64,000 nucleotides of DNA, taken from the NCBI RefSeq assembly GCF_000304475.1, contig NC_018940.1:496001-560000 (forward strand), written 5' to 3'. The translations under genes were made by a program, and so were the position numbers. A model generated the notes under the pieces. That model saw nothing but the letters and a program-made list of their open reading frames with translations. It had not been told where the DNA came from and did no database searches. Below are positions 31,081-41,660 of the stretch, one piece after another; position 1 is the first letter of the stretch; each line of letters begins with the position of its first letter. This DNA comes from Kazachstania africana CBS 2517 (lineage: Eukaryota; Ascomycota; Saccharomycetes; Saccharomycetales; Saccharomycetaceae).

Positions 31081-32199
31081 CTACCTTCTTTTGTAAATGC
31101 ATGGTTTTAATAGCCATTTACCTTCAGCAACCTTAGACCTCTTCTTCTCTAATTCTTCCTTCTTAGTTTCTACTTCAATGAATTTCTGTCTTCTCTCTAG
31201 TTTGGCCTTTCTTTCTTCGATAATATCTTGAGATGGTTTGAAAAATTCAAATCTTGTGAACATCTTATTATCATTATCAGTCTTTTTATGGAAAAATCCT
31301 AATAATTTCAAAGAGTCCACGAATTCATCACCTTGACCATCAGAAAATCTTGATTTAATTTCTGAAATCCATAATTCACCTCTTGGAGCCAGGATTCTGT
31401 AAGCTTCTTTAATAAAATCTAGGAAATTGGTACCCATTAATGATAAACAAAATATAACCACGGAACATGATTGATCTTCTAGAGGGACGTGACGAATATC
31501 TGCAACAGTAATTCTGTCATTAGCTTTTTTGAGATCAAAACTGTGAATTTCATAGCTAATCTTCCTATTTTTCCTTTGTTTAGCTCTTTGTCTGAAAAAT
31601 TGATCAACTTTTAGCGCCAATTCAGCTTCACCGCAGCCCATGTCGGCGATCACCAGTTTTTTATCTTTTTGCAAACCTGGTAGACCACCTGGAGCATTTA
31701 TTGGTTTCACTGAACGTGCTTTAAATTGTTCTATGAATACGTCTACTGGATTTGCTGGCCATGATTGAACTTGCGAACGGAATCCATCGTGATATTCATC
31801 GAATAATTGTGGTTGTTCCGAAATAAGCTTTAATGCGTCTTCTGAAGAAATCGTGTATAATTGTTCATTGATCCATCTAAACCTTGAACCAGTTAATTTT
31901 GCCAACATCTTTTGTTGCAATAAGGTAAGATTTTTCTTTGGTTGAGCAGTAGATTCGGTTTTAACAGCTGTCGAAGTTACATTTGATGCAAGCTTCTGCT
32001 TCTTTCGCTTCGTAATCTTCTTTTCAGTTGTATTTGTGATTGAATTTTGCTCATCCTCAGCGTTTACTTGTTCATTACGCTGTTTCTTTGCATTTTTCTT
32101 CTTTTGTTTATGTTTTTCCTTTGCAGGGTTGAGTTTTTTAGCCTCTTTAGCAACTTGATTGGTTTTAAGATTCCACCCCTCAACTTTGAACAGTTCCAT
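31081..32199 (-). CDS. RRP8: Rrp8 nucleolar rRNA m1A methyltransferase
   Basis: 372 aa (S. cerevisiae 392). A basic Lys-rich N terminus precedes the conserved LTGSRFRWINEQLYTISS. The SAM-binding fold follows with VIADMGCGEAELALKV (motif I) and VVIFCLSLMGTNFLDF (motif IV), and the end GKWLLKPCIYKRR is identical to S. cerevisiae. Rrp8 makes m1A645 in 25S rRNA and is needed for processing at A2. PAC and RRPE elements lie in its promoter. Its 5' end faces STN1, as both genes are on the minus strand and STN1 is upstream. Confidence 0.97.
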   Translation of the reverse strand: MELFKVEGWNLKTNQVAKEAKKLNPAKEKHKQKKKNAKKQRNEQVNAEDEQNSITNTTEKKITKRKKQKLASNVTSTAVKTESTAQPKKNLTLLQQKMLAKLTGSRFRWINEQLYTISSEDALKLISEQPQLFDEYHDGFRSQVQSWPANPVDVFIEQFKARSVKPINAPGGLPGLQKDKKLVIADMGCGEAELALKVDQFFRQRAKQRKNRKISYEIHSFDLKKANDRITVADIRHVPLEDQSCSVVIFCLSLMGTNFLDFIKEAYRILAPRGELWISEIKSRFSDGQGDEFVDSLKLLGFFHKKTDNDNKMFTRFEFFKPSQDIIEERKAKLERRQKFIEVETKKEELEKKRSKVAEGKWLLKPCIYKRR

Positions 32200-32254
32200 T
32201 ATAACGCTGTTACGTATTAGTTTAGAAGAGTTTGGTAAGCTGGGTTATTATTAT

Positions 32255-32318
32255 AGCTCATCGCCAATTTATTATGCCTCTACTTTTTTTTTCTTCTCGA
32301 TGGGGACAAAATTTTTCA
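32255..32318 (-). promoter_or_regulatory. PAC and RRPE elements of the RRP8 promoter
   Basis: On the minus strand GCGATGAGCT (PAC, 32264-32255) and TGAAAAATTTT (RRPE, 32318-32308) sit 55-120 bp before the RRP8 ATG. Both match the pair seen at RRP1. Confidence 0.8.
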
Positions 32319-32427
32319 AATTTCAACCCGGGTTAGTTGCTGTCGATGTCAGAGTATCAAAGAGTGAGACGAGACAATCAACTGTGATGATGAGGAAGAC
32401 GAAAAGTACGATTAGTAACTATATAGC

Positions 32428-33489
32428 TTATATGAATTCTAGATGAATTAAGGATAAATTTTCGTCTTTAAGATCAATCCACCACTTTTTAATTGGAGAA
32501 TCTTTCATGATTAATTTTAAATTAATTTTAAAAATTTCAATTATTGTTAAATGTGACATTGATTTATCGAGATTCAAATTGTTTTTGATGAAATTTATGT
32601 CTATAGTAAGTAAGTTACATTTTAAGTTTATAATGGTTCGAATTTTGGTGTTACAATATGTGTTTAAATCGAATAATGGTTGCAAAAGAAGAATATTATT
32701 GAATTGAATTAATTTTAATGCTATCAATTTCTCCAAAATCAAAATGAATTGTGCTGGATCCCACGGTTGAACCGATCGGTACAATTGCGATGTGGAAATT
32801 TCCACGAGATTGAGGGTAATCAATAGACTAATAAATTTTGATCTTAAATTCTTACCAATAGGTATAAAAGAATTGATCGTAAATGACATGTCGTTTTGTG
32901 TTATTAAATCATTTCGTAAATTATGTAAGATGGATTCCCTGTTATGATTTTCATCAATGGACCATGGGAATTGATCTAAATTTGTTCTATTAATCGTTGC
33001 CAATTTCCAAAAATTGATAGTATCAATTAAAGAATGATTAAGTTCCATTGAAATTACATCAATTTCGTTAAATTGCAGATTCAAAGTACCAATAATGACG
33101 ACATTAATTCCAATCAATTGATCCAACCGGAAAGACTTTAAGGAATTTTTTGAAATTTTACAATTTATGGAATCTATCAGATTGAAGTTTGAATTATCGT
33201 CAATTTTAAAAATCAAATGATCCTGATTACGAATCCATTTCCATTTGTATGAAATTAAAATACCAGAAATTTTGAATTTATTAATGGGGTGGTTCTTTAT
33301 AAAGAATTGTAAAATACGGTTTTTATAATAAGTCGAACAAACAAATTTTGATCTATTATAATTTTCCATTATATGTTTAATTAATAAACACGGTACATTA
33401 TTGTAATACTGATTTGAAGCGAAAATTTCATCTATATAATAATCCAAATTTTCTGAGTTGTCATGATAAACCACATTAGTCTGAATCAT
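32428..33489 (-). CDS. STN1: Stn1-like telomere-capping CST subunit, short
   Basis: 353 aa, against about 494 in S. cerevisiae. The N-terminal OB-fold region shows FFIKNHPINKFKISGILISY, a pattern matching KNHPLQQIHLIGCI of Stn1, then YKWKWIRNQDHLIFKIDD and a helix with WKLATINRTNLDQFPWSI. The C-terminal winged-helix part ends in KKWWIDLKDENLSLIHLEF, again like Stn1. The linker between the domains is much shorter. Stn1 works with Cdc13 and Ten1 to protect chromosome ends and recruit Pol alpha. The locus next to RRP8 supports the call. The gene is AT-rich and diverges fast, as is usual for this family. Confidence 0.85.
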   Translation of the reverse strand: MIQTNVVYHDNSENLDYYIDEIFASNQYYNNVPCLLIKHIMENYNRSKFVCSTYYKNRILQFFIKNHPINKFKISGILISYKWKWIRNQDHLIFKIDDNSNFNLIDSINCKISKNSLKSFRLDQLIGINVVIIGTLNLQFNEIDVISMELNHSLIDTINFWKLATINRTNLDQFPWSIDENHNRESILHNLRNDLITQNDMSFTINSFIPIGKNLRSKFISLLITLNLVEISTSQLYRSVQPWDPAQFILILEKLIALKLIQFNNILLLQPLFDLNTYCNTKIRTIINLKCNLLTIDINFIKNNLNLDKSMSHLTIIEIFKINLKLIMKDSPIKKWWIDLKDENLSLIHLEFI

Positions 33490-34584
33490 TCATCTATCAA
33501 TTGTTGAATGGATGCGTTTTAATATTAATACGCATATTAAGAGTTTGAACCACCAATTTAATATTTGTTTATAGTGATAAAATTTCTCCGACGGACATCT
33601 CTGATTTGGAAAGTAAATCCATTGTATTTACCCTGACAATGAGTACGTATACAGTGATGCAAAAATACAACGCCGGGTAAAGAAGAAAAACGTGACCGCC
33701 GCCTTTTTTTTCTCTTTCAGTGCAGCTAAAAGAAGATTCCACTGGTAGTGCAACCGGAGTGAGAAAATGGCCCCGGTGCAAAAAAAAAAAAAATAAATAA
33801 ATGGAAGTTAAGCTCTCAGAAAACGGCGTCTAACATGCGTGCTTATGAAATTAAAGTTATTGAGACATAGAACGCAGTTCGACAGAATCACCCAGAGAAG
33901 GGAAACAAAGAAGGGACTTCCGTGCACGGTGTTTTCAGGAAACTGTGTGAAAACGCGCGGGCGCGCGGAGAGGGGGAGTTACTGTGCGCACAAGTCTCAG
34001 AAAGGAAGAGCAACGAAACATTCTCTTTGCTCCGTTTGCTTCTGTGGAGGCTTGGTCGCAGTTCTCCGGACACACCGGGTAACATGCACAACATCCCAAC
34101 ACCACATATTCGAGGTGATTTAACGGAAAAATTTTCAGTTTTGTCTTTCTCCGCCAATTCTCTCTCCCCAAAAGAAAGTTGCACCGTGAATGAGCAAAAA
34201 AATAAAAAAAGGACTGGGCAGGCTTTCTCGTCTTACTAACAATTACTATTATCATTCCGGTAGTATAGTAAGATATTTAAAAACAACGTTCCTCAACATT
34301 ACGTAGATATTATCGTTAACAACCACTCTACCCTCGACCTTCACTCCACAAAGGAAAAGAAACTGGTTATATCACAAAAAGGATACAATCTGAAAACTGA
34401 ACAATAAAAGTACACTCCTATATCTTACACACACGCCACTCTCCCCGTCTTGATCGCATTCAATAAGATTCCAATTTGGCAATAATAAATAAACAATAAG
34501 AATATTAATAATAATACCAACTCATTATACTGGTTCTCGGTTACAGATAAACACGCACGTATTGATATCTCCTAATTATCCAAA
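33490..34584. other. Divergent intergenic region STN1 / CST6, a synteny breakpoint
   Basis: 1.1 kb separates the YDR082W-like end from the YIL036W-like start. It has Reb1-type cores (CGGGTAA) at 33674-33680 and 34076-34082, an A-run at 33780-33793, and a GC-rich patch GCGCGGGCGCGCGG near 33955-33970 that is unusual for this window. Several overlapping open frames at 33839-34255 are not supported as genes. The last 300 bp form the long leader region of CST6. Confidence 0.55.
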
Positions 34585-36084
34585 ATGTACAGTAACAGTA
34601 ATCAAATCCCTATGAATTATACCAATACTCCAATGTTTCAACAACAACAACAACAGCATCATCTTCATCACCTTAATAATAATAATACCGGTGCTGTGCT
34701 TTCAAATCTAAATAACGATGATGCTAGCCAACAACGACCTTTATTTGGTGACATGATCATGAATTCAAATGTACTAAATGAACATGATCCAAGACTAGCA
34801 TCTCATTTGGATCTAAACATGTCAAATAATAAATTAGATCCTTCAGCAAAAAATGATATTATTAGTAATAACAATAATACACCAGATCTAGCAAATAATG
34901 CCACCACTGTGACCACGACAAATATTAATACCAATAACCCTGTCACTACGAGTGCAAACTTACATAGTAACAGTAATTCAAGTATTTCTTTACACGCACT
35001 GAATACACAACAACAAATTCAGAAAGATCTCAATGATAATAATATTCAAAATAATAATAACAATAATTCCAAAAATAATGTACATAATAATAATAATAAA
35101 AACCAAGATCAAGGGTTTAGAAATGTAAATTCAATGAACAAACAACTCTATTTAATGACAATGAATAATAATCCTCACGCTTTAACTGATCCAGCAATTC
35201 AAGAAACTTTATCCCCCTTTTTTCAACCTTTCGGTGTTGATGTATCTCATTTACCAATGACTAATCCACCAATCTTTCAGAGTGCTCTACCCGTCTCTGA
35301 CGAACCTGTAAGGAGAAGACGTATTTCTATTTCAAATGGTCAAATTGGCCAACTGGGTGAAGATATTGAAACTGTTGATAATATTTACAATACTCAACCA
35401 CCACCTTTACCAAGACAGTATCATCAGAATCATTCTCGTTCAAATTCAAATGCTAATGGTGATAATCATCCTCAAAATTTCCCTATCAATCCAATACCTT
35501 GGCAAAATAATCATAATAATGGTAGTAATAATAACATTAATACTAATTCTCATGATCCACTCTATATGCAACAGGCTGTACCGCAACACCAACAACAGTA
35601 TATGCCTCAACAGCAGAGACAGTTTAATCCTCAATTTGCTGCTCAACATCAGCAACAACAGTACGCTCAACAACAACAGAAACAAAACCATGAGGACTAT
35701 GGCGACGAGCCAATGCCAGGCACCACAGCATGGAAACGAGCACGATTGTTGGAAAGAAATAGAATAGCAGCTTCAAAATGTAGACAACGTAAAAAGATTC
35801 AACAGTTGCAATTACAAAAAGATTTCAATAAGTTATCTTCTGAGAATAAAATATTAAAGAAGAAACTAAATTATTATGAGAAGCTAATTTTAAAATTTAA
35901 GAAATTTACTGAATCTCATTTCAAGAACTGTAATTTTAATAAAAATGAAAATGATGATTCATTAAAAATTATTCAGGAAATGTTAATGATCGATGAAGAT
36001 ATTCATGAAATTAATGAAAATGGTATCATTGTTAAAGTAGAAAAAAATTCAAGTGGCCTTCTAGGAACTGATAGAGATGTTTGA
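34585..36084 (+). CDS. CST6: ATF/CREB-family bZIP transcription factor (Cst6/Aca1-like)
   Basis: 499 aa (S. cerevisiae Cst6 587, Aca1 489). The first two thirds are Asn- and Gln-rich. A bZIP lies at about 387-445: basic region RARLLERNRIAASKCRQRKK followed by a leucine zipper (LQLQKDFNKLSSENKILKKKL). The conserved PVRRRRISISNGQIGQLGEDIE region precedes it. Such factors bind TGACGTCA and act on growth with non-optimal carbon sources and on CO2-responsive genes. The neighbour CKA1 places it at the CST6 locus (YIL036W). Since sister loci may be merged here, CST6 and ACA1 cannot be fully separated. Confidence 0.88.
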   Translation: MYSNSNQIPMNYTNTPMFQQQQQQHHLHHLNNNNTGAVLSNLNNDDASQQRPLFGDMIMNSNVLNEHDPRLASHLDLNMSNNKLDPSAKNDIISNNNNTPDLANNATTVTTTNINTNNPVTTSANLHSNSNSSISLHALNTQQQIQKDLNDNNIQNNNNNNSKNNVHNNNNKNQDQGFRNVNSMNKQLYLMTMNNNPHALTDPAIQETLSPFFQPFGVDVSHLPMTNPPIFQSALPVSDEPVRRRRISISNGQIGQLGEDIETVDNIYNTQPPPLPRQYHQNHSRSNSNANGDNHPQNFPINPIPWQNNHNNGSNNNINTNSHDPLYMQQAVPQHQQQYMPQQQRQFNPQFAAQHQQQQYAQQQQKQNHEDYGDEPMPGTTAWKRARLLERNRIAASKCRQRKKIQQLQLQKDFNKLSSENKILKKKLNYYEKLILKFKKFTESHFKNCNFNKNENDDSLKIIQEMLMIDEDIHEINENGIIVKVEKNSSGLLGTDRDV

Positions 36085-36247
36085 ATATAGTATCTTAGTA
36101 TTTTTTTTCATATATACATATTAGTTTTTTAATTCACTACTCTTTTTTATGTTTCCGACTGATAATTTTTGTACACTTTTGAAGAGTTACAAATATATAA
36201 ATATGTACATATACATAGAGAGATGGACAAATTTTATTTGATAAACC

Positions 36248-37351
36248 TCACCTAACTGGTTCAAACCATTTGTGTCCCATCGCTTCTTTTGCGGTTAATC
36301 TCTCTTGGTGATCATATCTTAATAAATTATCGATTAAATCAATAATTTCTTCATTCCCACTCAAATGCTTATTAGTGTCATTTATAAACCTATACCATGG
36401 TCTTCTAATATATTGATCCATGTCGTGAAATTCTCTTGGTAATACAATCTCATATTTATTCAAATATCTTTCAAAATCATCACTTCCTAATACTCTAACT
36501 ATTTTAACCAATTGATCTGTATTACTTGTACCATGGAAAAACGGTTCCTTCTGGAAAATCATCGAAGCTAACATTGTACCAAATGACCACATATCCAACG
36601 AATAATCGTACATTCTATAATCAACTAATAATTCCGGGCCTTTGAAAAATCTAGATGCAACACGAACATTATATTCCATATTCGCATGATAAAATTCAGC
36701 AAGCCCCCAATCAATTAATCTTAATTTACGGGCCTTGTGATCGATCATCACATTATGAGGCTTGACATCCCTGTGCATTATTCCCATTGAATGACAATAA
36801 TCTAAAGCTTTCAACAATTCAAACATGTAATATCTAATCTCTAAGTCTGTTAATTTAGGATATAAAATACGGAAATCAATATTGTTAACGTATTCAAAAA
36901 CCAATGCAGGCGTCTTCGAAATTGGATCTTTTATTATATCAAATAGTTGAATTATATTTTCATGTCCATTATGCGATAACTCATATATGTAATCCCTTTT
37001 GAACTTTAAGACGCTTTCCTTTTTATTGCTGTAATAATTGTCAATTTTGAATTCAAGGCTCGTTGGTGGTGTCGTTTCATTAGATAAATTTGATAAAATT
37101 TTGATTTCCCTCTTAATTTTTTCTTTTTTAACAGGTTTCAACATCTTTATAACAATTAATTTACCACTTTTCAGTTGAACACCTTGAAACACTTCAGAAT
37201 ATTTACCACGACCTACTTTTGTTTCAATTTCATACTCTTCATTGTTTGTCGACCATTCAATTGAGGTATTTTCATAATCCCAATACTCTTGGTCCTTCTG
37301 CTTATTAACGTTCGTGTATACTCTTGATTCCGACCATATTCTACTTTTCAT
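36248..37351 (-). CDS. CKA1: Casein kinase 2 catalytic subunit alpha (Cka1)
   Basis: 367 aa (S. cerevisiae Cka1 372). The kinase core is complete: the CK2-type glycine loop [26 protein letters not shown] (ATP-binding Lys and the basic substrate patch), [10 protein letters not shown] with catalytic Asp195, and DWGLAEFYH in place of DFG, the CK2 signature. The Cka1-specific insertion around residues 95-130 is present, which separates it from Cka2. CK2 is a constitutive Ser/Thr kinase acting with Ckb1/Ckb2 in nucleus and cytosol. CKA1-CAP2 order matches S. cerevisiae. Confidence 0.97.
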   Translation of the reverse strand: MKSRIWSESRVYTNVNKQKDQEYWDYENTSIEWSTNNEEYEIETKVGRGKYSEVFQGVQLKSGKLIVIKMLKPVKKEKIKREIKILSNLSNETTPPTSLEFKIDNYYSNKKESVLKFKRDYIYELSHNGHENIIQLFDIIKDPISKTPALVFEYVNNIDFRILYPKLTDLEIRYYMFELLKALDYCHSMGIMHRDVKPHNVMIDHKARKLRLIDWGLAEFYHANMEYNVRVASRFFKGPELLVDYRMYDYSLDMWSFGTMLASMIFQKEPFFHGTSNTDQLVKIVRVLGSDDFERYLNKYEIVLPREFHDMDQYIRRPWYRFINDTNKHLSGNEEIIDLIDNLLRYDHQERLTAKEAMGHKWFEPVR

Positions 37352-37585
37352 GACTAGAAATATCTCGATCTTCCTTGTTAGGAGGGGGGAACAAAACTTA
37401 ATACTCTTCTAACTCTATTTCAACAATCATCTGGTAAGTCCAACTCTTCTAAACCTCAATTCTAGAAAATTTTTTAGTATTGTAATACATCATCTTACAC
37501 GATCAGTTACGACTATAAAGAGTAAGACACGATGTATATAAGTATATAAGTGCTGCGTGTAGAAATCCATCGATATATCCACAAA

Positions 37586-38437
37586 TTACAAGTTTTGTAG
37601 ACCCTTGATGACTTCAGCATGTGCGGTTTGGTTAAGTTGGTCTTCAATGGTGGCACCATTTCTGACTTGGTGGAAAATGTCCCTTGTCTTCTCGAAATAG
37701 ACTGTTTCCAAGAGATTTCTCATTTGAGATTCGACATCTTCAATTAGAACACCCAAGTTGGTGACGTGGGCAATATGCGTTTGTTCTAAAGAGTTAGCAT
37801 CCACAGACAAGGTCTTTTCAGTTTGTCTTGTTAAATTTCCTGACAATCGTAGCAATTTCTGTGATTCACTATCATCTTTTTCTAATTGAAGAATGATTGT
37901 TGTAGTCACTTTATATTGGAAAGTGTTACCATTTGTGCTGACTACTTCTACGACATGCACACTATCCCAATGGTTTTTACTCTTGTTACTTTTCTTGAAA
38001 AGCACGACACCTGCAAAATCTTCAGCGTTTTCATCATCTTCTAAATCCCAAAGGTAGACACTGGACACACCACCTTCGTAATATAGGTCTCTATAGACAT
38101 CAAATGAGTCATTGCATAGAATTTCCAATTGTCTTAGGGATTCCGATGGGAATGGACTATCCATCAAAACGTCGTCACTTAATTTAGGAAAATATTCATT
38201 TGACCAAGGCGATCTGAATGAGTCCAAATCTCTGTTGTAGTCACAGCAAAGATACTCACGATTAGAGAAACCTGGGTCGTTAGAGATCTTTAAAGGAACG
38301 TCAATTGATGATAATAAATCTTCAGCCAAAGTTGGTTCTAAATTAATTACGTTTTGAAGATTCGAGTTTATCTTCACAGGATTTAATCGACGTAATAAAT
38401 CCAATGCAGCATCATATTTATCTCCCTCGGAACTCAT
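37586..38437 (-). CDS. CAP2: F-actin capping protein beta subunit (Cap2)
   Basis: 283 aa (S. cerevisiae 287). It begins with the family start region DKYDAALDLLRRLNPV, has YLCCDYNRDLDSFRSPWSN and VYLWDLEDDENAEDFAGVVL, and ends in an amphipathic helix that forms the actin tentacle. With Cap1 it caps barbed ends in cortical actin patches. It is transcribed in the same direction as CKA1 with about 230 bp between them. Confidence 0.97.
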   Translation of the reverse strand: MSSEGDKYDAALDLLRRLNPVKINSNLQNVINLEPTLAEDLLSSIDVPLKISNDPGFSNREYLCCDYNRDLDSFRSPWSNEYFPKLSDDVLMDSPFPSESLRQLEILCNDSFDVYRDLYYEGGVSSVYLWDLEDDENAEDFAGVVLFKKSNKSKNHWDSVHVVEVVSTNGNTFQYKVTTTIILQLEKDDSESQKLLRLSGNLTRQTEKTLSVDANSLEQTHIAHVTNLGVLIEDVESQMRNLLETVYFEKTRDIFHQVRNGATIEDQLNQTAHAEVIKGLQNL

Positions 38438-38591
38438 TGCTATCGACTACTTTATTATACTATTGCTTATAGTTTGGTTTCTGTTCTAACTGTCTCCTTT
38501 TAATTACAAAATTCACTTTTTTTTTCTTCCTACAAAAATATTAGTGGAAACTACATATATAAATAAAATAAATAAATGGGTTAAGAAACAT

Positions 38592-39518
38592 CTATTCTGC
38601 CATTAAGGCCATCAATTGGAATCCTGCAACGATGCATGCCATTTGTAAGATCCAATTGAGAAGTTCTTGAAATTTGGAATTGTGCTCATCACCGGATTCC
38701 AATAAATCGGGTACAATAGTAACGGCACTCAAATATATGAATCCACCAGCACTAAATGGTAGTAGAAATTCGTCATTGAATTGATTTAGGATGCCTTCGT
38801 TGATTAGACATCCGATCATGGTGCCGAATATGCTGCCTAGAGAATTGACGGATAGGGATTTGTAGGTTTTGAAATTACTGAATCCTGATTTCTTGAAAAT
38901 GACAAAGTCAGTGATCTTGTGGGGCACTTCATGCGCCAATATGGCTAATGTAGTGATCACACCTATCGTGGTATTATTATAGAACGATGTCGCGAGAGTA
39001 ATGCCGTCTGTGACATTATGGATCAAAGAAGTGATTAGATTTAAATAAACAGACGACGATGAAGTTGAACCATGCGAATGTGAATGAGAGTGAGAATGAG
39101 AGTGAGAATGAATATTGGATGACATTATATGTGAAATTTTATCCAAAGTGAGGAATGACATAAATCCCATAAATAGGCCATTTCCTAAAAGAGTAGGATC
39201 TGATTCAGGTATAATATGTAAAAAAATATCACCTAGTAGAGTACCTAATGCAAAAGCGACGAACAGAGAGATCGAGCGAGCATTACCATGAAGCATAGGC
39301 ATTGAGATAATTAGCATGTATGGAATGATCTGGATAAACGCAGATGCTAGCATTGAATTCAATCGAGAATCATAAACAAAGAAATGATTCTTCAAATAGT
39401 GGACCAATGTCACCATGGACTGAGATTGCTGATGATTGTCACCATGCTCATGACCATGATGAGCCCACGCCATGCTAGCGAGAGTGAATATACATAGCGA
39501 TACGTTTCTGACCAGCAT
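38592..39518 (-). CDS. YKE4: Yke4-like ZIP-family zinc transporter of the ER
   Basis: 308 aa from the ATG at 39518 (MLVRNVSLCIF); the frame extends upstream only from a TTG codon. A signal-like hydrophobic start is followed by HHGHEHGDNH. A His/Ser repeat (HSHSHSHSHSHSHG) lies in the cytosolic loop near residue 140-155. ZIP motifs follow: HNVTDGITLATSFY in membrane segment 4 and HEVPHKITDFVIF in segment 5, which carry the metal-binding residues. Yke4 moves zinc across the ER membrane in S. cerevisiae. The gene sits between CAP2 and BCY1, not next to TIM44 as in S. cerevisiae, so a local rearrangement has occurred. Confidence 0.92.
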   Translation of the reverse strand: MLVRNVSLCIFTLASMAWAHHGHEHGDNHQQSQSMVTLVHYLKNHFFVYDSRLNSMLASAFIQIIPYMLIISMPMLHGNARSISLFVAFALGTLLGDIFLHIIPESDPTLLGNGLFMGFMSFLTLDKISHIMSSNIHSHSHSHSHSHSHGSTSSSSVYLNLITSLIHNVTDGITLATSFYNNTTIGVITTLAILAHEVPHKITDFVIFKKSGFSNFKTYKSLSVNSLGSIFGTMIGCLINEGILNQFNDEFLLPFSAGGFIYLSAVTIVPDLLESGDEHNSKFQELLNWILQMACIVAGFQLMALMAE

Positions 39519-40072
39519 TAGCGAATCGATCAACGATGAAGCTGTTCCAATGTTCTTGGACCTTCCATTTTTTACTTTTTTTTCATGACAGTTAAATATA
39601 TTTTACATGTATTTTGGGCGTCGTTGGCAAGGCTTATTGACTACCACGCAGTAAGTAAGCTACACTCTCAAGATGTGCTCGTCATAATAATTGAAAGACA
39701 TATACCTACAGAATAACTGATCCACAATCTGAATCTACGGTGCAACACATGAACCGGTAATCTCTTCCATCTCAACGTCCCTCTTGTTTCGTCCAGACGG
39801 GCTCCCCGCAAGAAAGTGACCCATTTCCACTGACTTACTCCGCCAGTATCACCACCATCCACCATCCATCATTCTGTGCTCAACGCTCTATATTTTATAC
39901 ATATACACGCATTCCATTCATTCTACGGACTTCAGTTTTCTTTTTTCGTCTCTCTCTTGAAAATCGTCTAAATTTGTAAAGCAAAAAAAGAAGAAAACAC
40001 TTTTCTCCCTAATTGAATGGTTGTCTAAACCACAAGGAGAAACAGATAATTATTACGGTATAATTCTTCGTC
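39519..40072. other. Divergent promoter region YKE4 / BCY1
   Basis: 554 bp. A minus-strand frame at 39668-39865 is unsupported. No defined motif is called; the BCY1-proximal part is T-rich followed by an A-rich leader. Confidence 0.5.
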
Positions 40073-41389
40073 ATGGCTATTACTTCTGACCAGAAGAATG
40101 AAATTGACTTGTTTCACAAGCAAGTAGAAATTGAAAATCCAAGTGATATCATACAATTTGGTGCAAATTATTTTAACAGAAGATTAGAATTACAAAGAGG
40201 TTTTATAAAGAAGCAAGAAAATTTCGCTCTTTCTAAAGGGATCTCTTTGTTTCCAAACGATATGGCTCAGGATCCAATGTCTACAACTCACAGAAGTAGT
40301 AGCGCTGTTAATTTTAAGTCTCCATTTGTCGACCAGGATCCACATTCTATCCATTCAGGACCACATAGTAACAATAGTAGTAGTGAACCATTTAAAAGCA
40401 ATTTTAACGTTACTACTGAATCTAAGAAACGTATAAACTCACCAATGGACCCTTCTCAATCTAATGATGACCCTTCTGCTGGTTCCAATTTCAAAAGGTC
40501 TTCTCCACATCCTTCTAATTTATCACCAATTCCCGTGCATTTCAACGCTGAAAGACGTACTTCGGTAAGTGGTGAAACTTTGCAGCCAGGTAATTTCGAT
40601 GATTGGACTCCAGAACATTACAAAGAAAAGAGTGAAGAACAATTGAAAAGATTAGAAAAATCAATCGGTAAGAATTTCTTATTCAATAAATTAGACCATG
40701 ATAACAAGAGACTTGTTATAAACTGTTTGGAAGAAAAACATGTACCTAAGGAAACCGTGATTATTAAACAAGGTGATCAAGGTGACTATTTCTACATCGT
40801 CGAAGATGGTAATGTAGAATTTATTGTTAATGACGCAAAAGTTAGTTCATCAGGTTCTGGTTCTAGTTTCGGTGAATTAGCATTAATGTACAATAGTCCA
40901 AGAGCTGCTACAGTAATCGCTACTTCTGATTGTATTCTATGGGCCCTTGATAGATTGACTTTCAGAAAAATTTTATTAGGTAGTTCTTTCAAGAAGAGAG
41001 TATTATATGATGATTTATTGAAGAGCATACCTGTTTTAAAATCTTTAACCACTTATGAACGTGCTAAATTGGCTGATGCATTGGACACAAAATATTACGA
41101 ACCAGATCAAGTTATCATTAAAGAAGGTGATGTTGGTGAAAATTTTTACCTCATTGAATATGGTGAGTGTCAAGTCACTAGAGAAGACAAAGGTTTATTA
41201 ACAACTTTACATAAAGGTGATTATTTTGGTGAAGTCGCACTATTGAATGATTTACCACGTCAAGCCACTGTTACAGCCTCAAAGAAAACCAAAGTTGCTA
41301 CTCTAGGTAAGAGTGGATTCCAAAGACTCTTAGGTCCAGCTGTAGAAGTACTCAAATTGAATGATCCTACAAGATCCTCTCGTGAGTAA
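40073..41389 (+). CDS. BCY1: Bcy1, regulatory subunit of cAMP-dependent protein kinase
   Basis: 438 aa (S. cerevisiae 416). An N-terminal docking/dimerisation helix is followed by a Ser-rich linker, then the inhibitor sequence [11 protein letters not shown] with phosphorylatable Ser164, and two cyclic-nucleotide-binding domains. Their phosphate-binding cassettes are [16 protein letters not shown] and [16 protein letters not shown], each with the Arg that contacts the cAMP phosphate. Bcy1 holds Tpk1-3 inactive until cAMP binds. The strand relative to CAP2 is opposite to S. cerevisiae, consistent with a local inversion. Confidence 0.98.
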   Translation: MAITSDQKNEIDLFHKQVEIENPSDIIQFGANYFNRRLELQRGFIKKQENFALSKGISLFPNDMAQDPMSTTHRSSSAVNFKSPFVDQDPHSIHSGPHSNNSSSEPFKSNFNVTTESKKRINSPMDPSQSNDDPSAGSNFKRSSPHPSNLSPIPVHFNAERRTSVSGETLQPGNFDDWTPEHYKEKSEEQLKRLEKSIGKNFLFNKLDHDNKRLVINCLEEKHVPKETVIIKQGDQGDYFYIVEDGNVEFIVNDAKVSSSGSGSSFGELALMYNSPRAATVIATSDCILWALDRLTFRKILLGSSFKKRVLYDDLLKSIPVLKSLTTYERAKLADALDTKYYEPDQVIIKEGDVGENFYLIEYGECQVTREDKGLLTTLHKGDYFGEVALLNDLPRQATVTASKKTKVATLGKSGFQRLLGPAVEVLKLNDPTRSSRE

Positions 41390-41660
41390 TAATTGTGCAG
41401 ATTCTTACTTTTTACTTTCCATCCTATTTGTTTATCTGCCTATCTCCCATTGATATATACGTATTTATACTTCTCTCATACACGTATTATGTATATTTTC
41501 TTATTGAATAAATTTATGATATCTGTCACTTTGGCAAGAAAATAAAGTAGCGTATCGTATTATGCCAAAAAAAAAAAGATACATAGATAAATAAATAAAT
41601 AATTGAAGGATGGGTCAAGATACGTCGTTGTAAAGAAATAGATATCTCAATACTTGTGAT

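Noticed and set aside
33839..34255. Overlapping open frames on both strands before CST6
   Set aside because: Mutually overlapping, no recognisable domain, in a GC-rich regulatory patch.
36085..36247. ARS-consensus-like T-rich matches between CST6 and CKA1
   Set aside because: Such 10/11 matches are expected by chance in AT-rich spacers; no functional evidence.
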